Positions 21,003 to 30,760 of a DNA stretch of 64,000 bases are shown one piece after another. The position numbers and the translations under genes are program-made. The notes under the pieces are model-generated. The model did no database searches. It was not told the origin of the DNA and saw nothing but the letters and a program-made list of their open reading frames with translations. The stretch comes from Nymphaea colorata (taxonomy: Eukaryota; Streptophyta; Magnoliopsida; Nymphaeales; Nymphaeaceae): assembly GCF_008831285.2 (NCBI RefSeq), contig NC_045148.1, forward strand, positions 20,391,002-20,455,001, written 5' to 3'. Within the stretch, counting starts at the first letter, position 1, and each line of letters begins with the position of its first letter.

Positions 21003-23619
21003 TAGTATATCGTTCAACTCGGATATCGTACTTGCTACCATTTACAACCTAGAAAACACAGGGTTTAAACCTCGGACCCCTTGAGTGTGTGCTCACTTGC
21101 AACCTAGTTGCACTACGCTTGTTAAGGCATCTAAAGTCCATGTTTTGTGCTTGAACAAATAGAAGGTCTCCCCACTTATCTAAATTTGTGGATTTCAAAT
21201 CCGATAACTCCGAACGTGAGGTCTCAAATGTGAAGGAGTCGGGATCTTTACCTTACAAGTTTGAAAGAAGTGTAACAGCTCTTTGGCTACTGCAGGCTGC
21301 AATGGAGATCAAATGGCTGGTCTGATGCACTTTCAGCACAAAATGCACCAGGGAAAGCAAGTGTTCTTAACCAAGGAGCTTCTATTTCGTGTAACTTTCA
21401 ACCTATGATATGGTTTCTGTTCGCTTCCTTTCCTCTCATCTTAAGCTGCAAAAGGGCAGCTGAAATGCTTGTTTCACCCCACATTTGATTAGAAATGCAG
21501 AGTCTACAATGTTAATTAGTTCCATTGTGATCTTACTGTTTCATTTGTTCTCAAACAAATTTGATCACTTCCATGTTTTTATATTATTATTGATAATTAT
21601 GTTTTCAAACTAAAAAAAAAAATGAGATTCTTATACATGTGCAACTCCTAGAGAGTGGTTCCTCTGCAAATCGATTGCCATCTACATAAAATTTGAATGA
21701 GATTTTAATGGCGCCCAACCAGGAAAGATGAAACCCCCTAGTCCCACTTGTGAACAGGAGGAGTAACGTCAAATAGGCTATTCTATGAGGAAGACAGTAA
21801 AGCTATGCACAGCTTTTCGTTTTTTCTTTTAAAATAAGGCTAAGCACAGCAACTTCGTTCAACAACAGAACAAAATTAGTCAGCTTTTACCTTTCTGCCG
21901 GTAAAAGAACCGTTATGCACTGGTGAAAGAGAAAGACACCTGAACTAACTGCACTGTAACTTCGAGATGGCGTTTACCTACCCTTCTGCAGCTTTGCTGA
22001 CATCTTAATCGGGAACTGTTGTCAATGTAAAACAGAGAAGACAAAAAATTTGTGAAGCTCAACTTGTTCAATAAGGCAATCTTGTGGATTTGATGTCCAT
22101 GGGTTTTAGATCAGACATTTCTTCTTCTCAAACTTATTTATAAGTCTATTAATATTCTTCACAATCTTAAATATGAGACCGAGCTTTTGGAGTGTTGCAA
22201 TCCAGTTCTTTTAAGCATACATGTTTATGTATGTGAGTCCAAGTGTTGAATCACTCTGGACCATTGTAACGACTAACGAACCGACTACCAAACTTAAATC
22301 CTTGGTTTGACAGATCTCATCCTTTATCCTAACAGTTTGGATTCTTTGTAGAACCAAGAAAACCAATTACTTAACAAACCCCTTTATAAATCCCTTAAAC
22401 AATATTAGAGATAAGGGTCAAACTCTAAAAGTTTGAGATGTTACGAATAAAGTCAATCACCCAATTAATTTGGCACCTTACTCAACAAAGTTTTGATATT
22501 GCTCCCCCATGGATTGAGAATTATAATCTCAGAAAAAACCAAATATGACGACTTCATACATCTAATAAAAAAGGATTTCATTTAATTAAATGCAAGATTC
22601 GGACACCAGCTGATTCTGACAACTACTTGCAAAGTTGATCATTACAACTTTCATTTTATAGATGTGAAATCTCCGACTTTATGTATGGGAATATTCCCAA
22701 GTACTCGCAAACTTTAGATAAAAAAGAGAAGTGACTTCATAGTAAAAGCAGCAAAATGACAGAGACCATTGTCTATTCTCTTTGGATTTCTCGTCACGGA
22801 TCTCAAATGAGCACTGAATCGAATCTTAAATCTGAGGCAACAGGAAGGAGAAAAACAAATACCTAAGCTAGTAACTCTCTACTCTCCGGCTGCTTGATCC
22901 GATGGCTGTGATTTGCTCATTCTTGTAATGGAAAATGAACGAGCTACTGAACCAACTTAGCTTCATTGAACTAATCCACAGTTTATCATTTAGAAGATGT
23001 GAATGTTTACATTTTTTTTTCCGGTAGAAACTCTTCAACCGTTGATTTTGCAACAAAGAGGTTAATCTAGGAACCTGTCAGTCAAACGTTGAACAACAAT
23101 GCCAACTGCCCAATATTTCCCCAGATAGACGTCATAATCACTCCAAAGTTTTCCAATCCAAAACACCTTCTTCTTTTTTCTTTCAGGTCATTGGAACTGT
23201 CCACATTGGATCATTTTAAGCAGTTCCACCTCTACCGGATCTCATCATTCACTGCTTTCGTCTTGAAACAGTCACTTCGAATAAAATCAAGCAGCATTCT
23301 TCAAGTAAATTTCAATTTGTTTATCGCTTTTCCTTTGGGAATGCAGATATCAGTTTCCATCAGAAAGTGAAAAAGATGAAACCAGTTACAGAAGAATAAA
23401 TCCCTTCGTTTACATCAAATTGAAGAAATGGAATTCACAAATCATTGGCATAAACCACTCTTTTCTGTCTCACAAAGACACCAAAACCCTAAGTCCCAGA
23501 ACCCAAAAGTGAAGAAGAAAAACTCAGTCAAAACTTGGTCTCAAGAGGGAGAGGGGAGATGAGAGAGAGATTTTGTACAAAGAAAAGAGGGGGAGAAACA
23601 ATCGGAAGGGTACCTGGGA

Positions 23620-23919
23620 TCACGCATGCATAGGTCCGGGGCTGCTGCGAACGCCGCCGCCGTCGCCGCCGCCTAGGGATGGGGGAGGCGGGCCAGGGGC
23701 GCTAAAGGGTGGCCCAGCGCCAACGGTGACTGCAGGGATAGGCTGCGGGTAAAAGGGAGGAGGGCAGAAGAAGCCGCTGGCTGAAGAGCAACCCAGTGGC
23801 TGGTGGGCCTTGTTATTGGTACCATGGCGAACAAAATGGAAGGCCAGCACCAGTCCAGTGAACGCCAGTATGCTTACTACCACTATGAAGATCTTAGTCG
23901 CCTTCCCCACGTAACACAT
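23620..23919 (-). CDS. Small plant membrane protein, Pro/Gly-rich tail
   Basis: A single exon of 99 residues starts at an ATG (23919) with MCYVGKATKIF. One hydrophobic segment (about residues 9-29, IFIVVVSILAFTGLVLAF) is followed by a basic-aromatic HFVRHG and a Cys, Pro and Gly-rich tail ending GPMHA. It looks like a type I/III one-pass protein with no cleaved signal. The MCYVGKATKIF start matches small plant proteins of unknown function that I recall, so I call it real, but no role can be given. A potential splice donor (CAG-GTACC) lies just after the stop and could start a 3'-UTR intron. Confidence 0.65.
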   Translation of the reverse strand: MCYVGKATKIFIVVVSILAFTGLVLAFHFVRHGTNNKAHQPLGCSSASGFFCPPPFYPQPIPAVTVGAGPPFSAPGPPPPSLGGGDGGGVRSSPGPMHA

Positions 23920-24439
23920 TCTGCTGCTAGAAACCCCCCCTGGTCTTCAGTTCCTCTTCCTTTTCTTGTTCTTATTCTTCACCTTCAGATGACCAAACTG
24001 CTCAGTTGGTAGCCCATGTGCAAGAGAGGGAGAGAGGAACAGAGAAAGGGGTTTGTGGCCTAAGCATTTAGGAGGAAGGACGTGCCCGTATCTCTCTCTC
24101 TTTAGGAGGCTTTTCCCCAGAGGCGAGTGGCTGGAACATAAAAGCAGAGGTGGCGTCACGTGAAAGCATTAGGAAGGGAAAAAAGGCCCAAATTAACTCC
24201 GAAGACAGGGTGGGTAGACATCCTAAAACGGGGAGTTTCAGGGAGTAATCCCGAACCCCCCTCTGGCTTCCTCACAATGAGAGGACTTAGCCTCTTCTTT
24301 CCAAGCAAATGTTACAGTAAAATTTATCTGCAGATTGCCTGAAGACAATACAATAGAGAAAAGTATCAAGATTAAAGAGTCAAGAATTTGCAAACTAACC
24401 GGTTCAATTTCGGGGAGAAAAAAGCGGGAACAAGTGGCC

Positions 24440-25110
24440 TTCTTTTTCCTCGAGAAATGTTCTCCTTTCAAGATGTACCCAGAGGAAATTTGGCTGTTCT
24501 TCCAACCGGCTCGGTTGATGGCTAGATGTGTTCGTCTTCTCAAGAAACAAAAAAGAAGAAAACAAAAGATGGTCTCCACCATTGGCAGATGAAGAGCACA
24601 AATCAAGGGACCATTTGCTGATCGTGCCGTCTGTCCGACTTGCCTGTCAGGTGCTCGTTAAAACAGACGAAGAAATTTGACAGTTGTATTGTGCCCTTTT
24701 AGATTTGAAAGACCTTTTACAGGTAGGACAGCAGACACATTAGGATGCCCATAAAAGGTGAATAGGCATGCATTCTGCGCCACCATAGGCAATGGTACGC
24801 TTTCGATTGCACAGACAAAGCAGTAAAAGAAAGCAAACGTTTGAAGCTACAGATCAGTGAAAAGTCTCTCCTCTGAAAACGTACCCGGAGAAGATCAGGC
24901 TGCTGAAGTTCACTTGGCCTTTTCTTTACACCATGCAAAATAATCAACGAACCGGTTCGGGCGACCCAGTAGATGGCTAGATTTTCAGGGGGAAAAAGGG
25001 GAGAGAACATGTCGTCCATTCGACGCATATGAATTGATCGGAACATCATTAGGGGACCATATGCTGATCTTCCAGTCTGCCTGACTTGCCTGGTGCTGAG
25101 GGTTGCCAAT
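24440..25110. repeat. Imperfect local duplication
   Basis: The series CTCCTTTCAAGATGTACCC, GATGGCTAGATGTG, GGGACCATTTGCTGATC and GACTTGCCTG at 24463-24653 returns in the same order and diverged at 24867-25095 (ACGTACCCGGAGAAGAT, GATGGCTAGATTTT, GGGACCATATGCTGATC, GACTTGCCTG). The copies are about 400-430 bases apart. They carry no obvious coding frame. Confidence 0.5.
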
Positions 25111-25537
25111 GCGGGATTGGCTTAGTTGCATTAAGAATGAACTACTCATTCAGGAGACCACCTACATCCCATAAATTGTATTCAGTGTGTTAAAAGAATC
25201 ATGGTGTTAGAATATTTTGAGGAATCTTCAAGAGAGTTATTACATAAACAGTTGTTTTGATTCCTAGCTTTTTTGGAGTTGGAGCTGAAACTTCTAGAGA
25301 GCGGGTTGGGATATGTCGAATTAAGGGCTCAAGTCAAGAGTGAGTCGTGTTGTTATAGTGGTATCAAAACCGGTTCGAACGTAGGGTTTCACACGTGCGG
25401 ATACATTTGTAACACCCTAAAAGTTTAAATTAGTATTGAAAATTGTGAGGAATGTTCAAAGGGGGCTAGAAAACGAGTTGAAATAAGGACTCGAGCTTAT
25501 AAATGGATCGGGTTAGTTGTTAAGCCATCTATTGTTA

Positions 25538-25650
25538 AATAATGAATACTTGACTATTTTGAAACTTTTTCTCGTGGTTAAGCCAAAGCCGCAACAATAA
25601 TGAATACCTGACTATTTTGAAACTTTTTCTCGTGGTTAAGCCAAAGCCGC
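25538..25650. repeat. 58-bp tandem duplication
   Basis: Two copies with a 58-bp period, starting AATAATGAATAC and ending GGTTAAGCCAAAGCCGC, differ by about one base in the shared 55 bases, so the duplication is recent. It sits at the left edge of the old copia relic. Confidence 0.7.
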
Positions 25651-25689
25651 CTACTATACGTATTATTTTAACTCTTGCTCTTCCTCAAG

Positions 25690-26830
25690 GGTGGCCACTA
25701 CGGCAGCTAGGGACGTTTAGATGAAGAGGTCTACATGGTTAAACCTCAGTGTCAATGTTTTGTCGATCCTCAATTCCCTCACTACGTTTTCAAATTACAT
25801 AAGGCGTTTTACGAACTTAAGCAACACCTAGGGCATGGTTTCATTGTCTTACCACATTTTTGCTCTCTCTTGGCTTTTTTGGCTTCATGATCGACATGTC
25901 CCTGTTTATGTGTACAAAACACGACAAAGTTTTCTTAATCTCAGACTCTCACACAGGGTCTCCTTCAGCGACTACAATCTCAATTCTCCATTAAAGATCT
26001 TGGGCAGCTTCACTGTTTTCTTGAAACTGAGGCTCAGATTTCCGTAGGGCTTCTCTTAACTCAGCAATGGTATCCGCTTGACTTGCTTCTCCAAACAAAT
26101 ATGCATGGAGCAAAGCCTGTGACGACCCCTCTTAGCACTTCAGGATCTCTCTCTAAGAATGGGGGACACCCCCCTTCTTGATCCCGCTCAGTACATCCAA
26201 GTCGGGGGTGCATTTCAATGCTTCACTCTTACACGTCTTGATTTACCTTTAACTGTTAACAAGCTTTGCCAGTTTATGCATTCCTCCACAGAAGACGTTC
26301 ACTGGACTGCAGTCAAACGAGTTTATGTTCTTCTTCTTCGCCCGGCTCGGGACTTCACTCTTACTACCTTACCAAATGATGATTGGGCCGATGATTGTCA
26401 TGACCGCAAATCGATTGGTGGTTTTGCAGTATTTTTGGGACCCTCTCTTATTTCTTGGTCAGCTAAAAAAGCAAGCTACGGTCGCTCGTTCTAGTACCGA
26501 ACTAATACAGGGGGCTCTGCTGTTGAATCTCTCTCTTACTCGCTTTCTGAGATATATTTTCCTTGCTCAACACACCTCAACTTATATGTGACAATATTAG
26601 AGCTATGTACTTACAGGTAATTCTGTCTTCCACCAGCGTACAAAACACATTGAAATCGATGTGCATTTTGTAGGAGATCCTATTACCAAGAAGCACTTAC
26701 AGGTGATTTATGTAAGTTGCCGACAATATGACCAAGCCACTCGCTGCTCAACGCTTTACGTTTCTTCTTGAGAGATCCACTTGCCTTATCGTAAAAAATC
26801 CAGATCTTCATCTTGCGCAAAGGGATCTGA
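25690..26830 (+). pseudogene. Decayed copia pol remnant
   Basis: Broken frames spell late-pol motifs in order: DEEVYMV, VDPQFPHYVFKLHKAFYELKQ-like residues, QYIQVGGAFQC with TLTRLDLPLTVNKLCQFMH, TEDVHWTAVKRV, LISWSAKK, then RTKHIEIDVHFVGDPI. These correspond to reverse transcriptase and RNase H of Ty1/copia. Several frameshifts and stops show it is dead. A 16-base word, TGTTAAATAATGAATA, occurs at 25533-25548 and 26840-26855 on either side and may be what remains of its LTR starts. It is a different, much older insertion than the element at 14 kb. Confidence 0.8.
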
Positions 26831-26855
26831 TCCTTGTACTGTTAAATAATGAATA

Positions 26856-27659
26856 AGCGAAACCTCTCTTCTTATGAAAAAAAAAGAAGAAAAGAGCGTG
26901 AGAGGACAGCAGGTAGTGGATGTAGACTATTATACTCGGACCTCGGAATATTGTGATTCTTTGTTTTCTTGGTTTTCTTCTTGTTCGCACACACTGTGAC
27001 CATAATAAAGTTTGGTTGCAGAGGATGTAAAGTTTCCCTGTCTAAAGCTATGAACATGGTAGCTCTTTCAAGTCAGATGCTGATTGTGGATTACAATGAA
27101 CCTAAATTCATAACTGAATTTCCCTGTAACCCGAGTTTTTAGAGATAAAGGCAATATTGGTACAAAATGGGTAAATCATAAGAAGATTAGATCTAATCTT
27201 GATCCACGTGTGCACAGAAGAAGTGGAAAATTAAGATTATAATCTCAGATTGAATTTTGATTCCAAAACACATTAGGTATGCCCATGCAGACACTCCGAC
27301 TCAACCTAGCGCTGTGTTGATTTTATATAGTATTTTGTCAGGAAACCTCCTCTATAAGGAGCCGTCACTTTTTCTGAGCGTCAGGAAAATCTGCGAGGTT
27401 CATCTTACCCAGCTCCAACATTCACGTAAAGGGTGTCCTCTTGTGGGTTTCTGAACTTGTGGCATCCTGTACTCAATGTGGTCATGTTCACAAGTCACCC
27501 TGCCAGATGAAGACCTTTTAGGCGTTGAGGCCTGAGTTATCATACAGTATATAGACGTCTACGGTGAAAAGAATTCCATTTGATTGGCAACCCATTCCAT
27601 TATGGGAGCATTGCATTTGTTCAGTTGCATGATTAGAAGATTCGAGCATGACAAAGGTT
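26856..27659. other. Spacer downstream of the PPR gene
   Basis: I see no gene, RNA or clear repeat here. The part next to 27660 is expected to hold the 3' UTR of the PPR gene. Confidence 0.5.
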
Positions 27660-29795
27660 TCACCAGTAATCACCACAAGAACAAGAGCCATTAATGAAAT
27701 GGTGAAACCTACGGGCATCTCTTACAATGATCTCCCGACCAACAAGCTTTGATATTAGCTTCGTTGCAGAATGGCAGTCATTACATACGCGAAGGTTCTT
27801 TGCAATTCTGATGGGAGTACCTGGCCTTGTGTTGATGAGGACGAACGCAATTGCTAATCTTTCACTATGACATTCGAGCATTTTCTCCTTCACATCATCC
27901 TCAACATCATAGAAGACAGAGCTTGTATCAGGCTTGTAACCAGCTTCCTTCATATGAATTCTCAAATCAGCCAGTTTAGCATAAATCTCCTCAGACTGAG
28001 GATGGGACCTGTCACCTACCAGAAACCAGTGGACTGTTCGGTTTAGTTCAACAAAACTATAACCAGGCGGCTTCTTCAACTTTCTCTGCCTCAGAATTGC
28101 ACGGACGACTTCTGCATCTTTCCATCTACGGGCTGATGCATAAATATTTGACAGAGCAACATAGACCCCAGTTCCTTTAGGCTTCAAATGAAAAATCTTA
28201 TCTGCTATAGCTTCTGCAAGATGCATATTGTTATGTGTTCTAGAAGCAGAAAGGAGAGATGCCCACACATCAATGCTGGGCTCCATTTTCATCCTCTCAA
28301 TGAAATCATATGCCTCCTCTAGTCGACCAGCTCGACCAAGGAGGTCAACGAAGCAAATGTAGTGCTCCATTTGAGGAACTACAGAATACTCACTGGACAT
28401 TTTTTCAAAAATTTCTCTACCCTCATCTACCAAACCTGCATGGCTGCATGCAGCTAAAACTGAAACGCAGGTAACTCCATCTGGTTTGATTCCACTATGC
28501 TTCATCTGTCCAAAAAGTGATAGTGAATCCTTCCCTCTCCCATGAAGTCCATAGCCTGCAATAATAGCACTCCAAGAAAACAAATTCCTCGTCGGTATCT
28601 CATCAAAAACTTGCCGTGCAAACTCGACGCTGCCACATTTGGCATACATATCTACGATAGAAGACCCTAAAGTTATGTCAAACCCAAATCCAATTTCAAT
28701 AATGTAAGCATGGATGCACCGTGCGCACTGAAGGGCAGTAAGCTGGTTACAAGCGGAAATCAAGCTGGTCAAAGTAGCTTGATCAACTTCATCCATTTCA
28801 GCCCGCATTCTTCGGAAAAGAGTGAAGCTCCTAACTGGCTCTCCGTTCCTAACACAACCAGCAATTATGGAGTTCCATGACACGACATCTTTATCGACGA
28901 TCCCTTCAAAGAGCTTCACTGCACCCACTAAGAAACCGCATTTGCAGTACATATCTATCAGTGAATTCCGGACAAAGGCATCATACTCCAAAGACTCCCC
29001 GACAATTCGCCCATGAACCTGTCTTGCGAGCTCCAAATCAGACAAATTAGCACATGCAGCCACCAAACTCAGAAAGGTAACGCTATCCTGACCCACCCTA
29101 GCTTGCTCCATCACGCGAAAAACAGAAATCGCTTCATCAAAATAGCCATTCTGAGCATACCCGGATATCACAGTGTTCCAGCTAGTCAAATCCCGTACAG
29201 ACATTTTATCAAACAATTGGCGGGAAACCCAAACCTCGCCAAATTTCAAATACATCGCCAAAAGAGAATTCGCAACGTAAAGATCATGCGCAAACCCGCG
29301 AACCACAATCTGGCAATGAACCTCCCTCCCCAACCTCACCATCAGCAGATCACCACAAGCCTTCAGAACAAATGGGTACGTGAAATTGTCGGCCTTCTGC
29401 CCAAAACAGATCATTTCACCAAACAAAACTAACGCATCTTCAGGCAATCCACTGTTGGCATAGCCCCTAATCATGACATTCCAAAGAAAAGAACTCTTGA
29501 GCACGATCCTATCAAAGATCAACCCGGCATCAACCATCTCGCCAAAACTCGCATACATAGCAGCGAGTTTGGTGCACAAGTAAGTGTTATTGAAGAGAAG
29601 ACCAGATGTGATAGTGTAAGCATGAAGCCGTTTGCCTCGCCCAACAGATTTCGTGCTCATGAAAGACTGAAGAAGAGCCCCACACTGAACAGAAGTAAGC
29701 TGGTGTTCCTCAAATCCCGTCGAGAGCCAACGATTGATAGTATTGGATTTGGTGGATAGCTTGAAAGACTTGAAACGAAGAAATCCATTGCTCAT
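27660..29795 (-). CDS. PPR protein of the PLS-DYW class (RNA editing factor type)
   Basis: An intronless frame of 711 residues starts at ATG 29795 (MSNGFLRFKSFK). Tandem P, L and S type PPR motifs fill about residues 50-520, with recurring NSLI/NVMI, GYAxNG, LFxxM and MYxKxG words. The E and E+ motifs follow, then a full DYW domain with the deaminase-like HSE at 643-645, CNDCH at 671-675, CSC at 705-707 and the terminal DYW. This class binds organellar RNA in sequence-specific fashion, and the DYW domain carries out C-to-U editing in plastids or mitochondria. The zinc and catalytic residues are all present, so it looks competent. The N-terminus is short and Ser/Lys-rich, consistent with an organelle signal but not diagnostic of which organelle. 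The target site cannot be told from this sequence. It lies on the same strand as the kinesin gene, 965 bp downstream of the latter's stop. Confidence 0.95.
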   Translation of the reverse strand: MSNGFLRFKSFKLSTKSNTINRWLSTGFEEHQLTSVQCGALLQSFMSTKSVGRGKRLHAYTITSGLLFNNTYLCTKLAAMYASFGEMVDAGLIFDRIVLKSSFLWNVMIRGYANSGLPEDALVLFGEMICFGQKADNFTYPFVLKACGDLLMVRLGREVHCQIVVRGFAHDLYVANSLLAMYLKFGEVWVSRQLFDKMSVRDLTSWNTVISGYAQNGYFDEAISVFRVMEQARVGQDSVTFLSLVAACANLSDLELARQVHGRIVGESLEYDAFVRNSLIDMYCKCGFLVGAVKLFEGIVDKDVVSWNSIIAGCVRNGEPVRSFTLFRRMRAEMDEVDQATLTSLISACNQLTALQCARCIHAYIIEIGFGFDITLGSSIVDMYAKCGSVEFARQVFDEIPTRNLFSWSAIIAGYGLHGRGKDSLSLFGQMKHSGIKPDGVTCVSVLAACSHAGLVDEGREIFEKMSSEYSVVPQMEHYICFVDLLGRAGRLEEAYDFIERMKMEPSIDVWASLLSASRTHNNMHLAEAIADKIFHLKPKGTGVYVALSNIYASARRWKDAEVVRAILRQRKLKKPPGYSFVELNRTVHWFLVGDRSHPQSEEIYAKLADLRIHMKEAGYKPDTSSVFYDVEDDVKEKMLECHSERLAIAFVLINTRPGTPIRIAKNLRVCNDCHSATKLISKLVGREIIVRDARRFHHFINGSCSCGDYW

Positions 29796-30760
29796 CAAAA
29801 GAGCCGCCCGATTACGACGGAGGTGAATTGGCTTCCTGACGTTTTCGCGCGCTTAGCTCATAACTAGAAAGTGGGGGAGACGAATGCGAGAAGAGAGAGT
29901 AACGAACTTGTCATGGAGCAACGTTTTAGTCCTGTATCGAAGAAAAGAGGAGTTAAGAGGGTTCTCGGGGGCTATAAAAGAGCGTCGGAGGAAACGATGG
30001 AAGTATCTTTGCGCTTGGGGCAATGACGCAGCTAGTGAGGTTAAACCGAGGCGCGTCAATTGCTGGTTGAAAACTATTTCCAAACCCCCTCCAAGGCCTA
30101 GGTTCAGCCTAGGCCTCGGAGAATTTCTGGAAGGGTCCCCTTCTTAAGGGCAAACCCTACAATTCTTTAAGAAGCCAAATATTTATGTTTTTTGTTTGGG
30201 TCGTGTAAGACCGGGGATTTCATTTTAGTTACTTCCAACTCACTATTTTTTTAACAAGTTTGAGTCCAACATTGGAGTGGTTTCAGTTTAGTTACCTATA
30301 AAAGGTATGTCCGGGGATTTCAGTTTAGCTACCTAGGTTGACGAGGAGTGGTTTATTTTATTTCATGTTTTTTGCAATAGAGATTTTTCATGTCAAATTA
30401 TTCCATGCCGTGCCGACCTATAAAGAGTTTGGACAAAAATTTCACAAATTTCCACAATGCAATAGAGATTTAGATTTGGTTTCAATTTCAAAGAGCAAGG
30501 ATGCCCAAAGAGATCATCCCTCATACTTCACAAATAATGCTACAGTGGCACCATTAGATACCTGTATACATATTACAACTGCATAAAGATTATGCAGCCA
30601 ACAAAGAAAAAAACAAAACTACAGCAGAGAAATTGAGGAGCTCAAGTGCATTTGCACAATCAAGAGACCTGACACCAAGAAAGTACAAAGGTTAAAACAA
30701 GGCACCTGAAAATAAACATAGTACAAAGAACTTCAGGAGAACATTACCTTTCAACAATCA
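29796..30760. other. Spacer between PPR and kinesin genes, with a hairpin
   Basis: This spacer holds the 5' region of the PPR gene and the 3' UTR of the kinesin gene. The only notable structure is an inverted repeat at 30091-30119: CCAAGGCCTAGG, a 5-base loop TTCAG, and CCTAGGCCTCGG, with 11 of 12 pairs matching. Confidence 0.6.

Larger units (their letters stand above)
19374..23619. other. Gene-poor stretch with small DNA transposons
   Basis: No gene is supported over about 4.2 kb. Two small inverted-repeat elements (20039-20293 and 20842-20991) are listed separately. At about 19796 an AGTGGCGGAGC word, related to the start of the second element, may mark another decayed copy. The remainder is AT-rich. 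The last 200 bases are likely the 3' UTR of the minus-strand gene ending at 23620. Confidence 0.5.
24160..25689. other. Non-coding stretch with local duplications
   Basis: No gene is supported. The stretch contains a roughly 400-bp-period imperfect duplication (24440-25110), a copia-type word GGTATCAAAACCGGTTCGAA at about 25361 that recalls a decayed primer-binding site, and a 58-bp tandem duplication at 25538-25650. Confidence 0.45.

Noticed and set aside
25361-25385. tRNA-like GGTTCGAAC word
   Set aside because: No cloverleaf can be drawn around it. The adjoining GGTATCAAAAC suggests a decayed copia primer-binding site.
28822-29432. Plus-strand open frames opposite the PPR gene
   Set aside because: They are shadows of the PPR coding sequence, with no family signal or start context.
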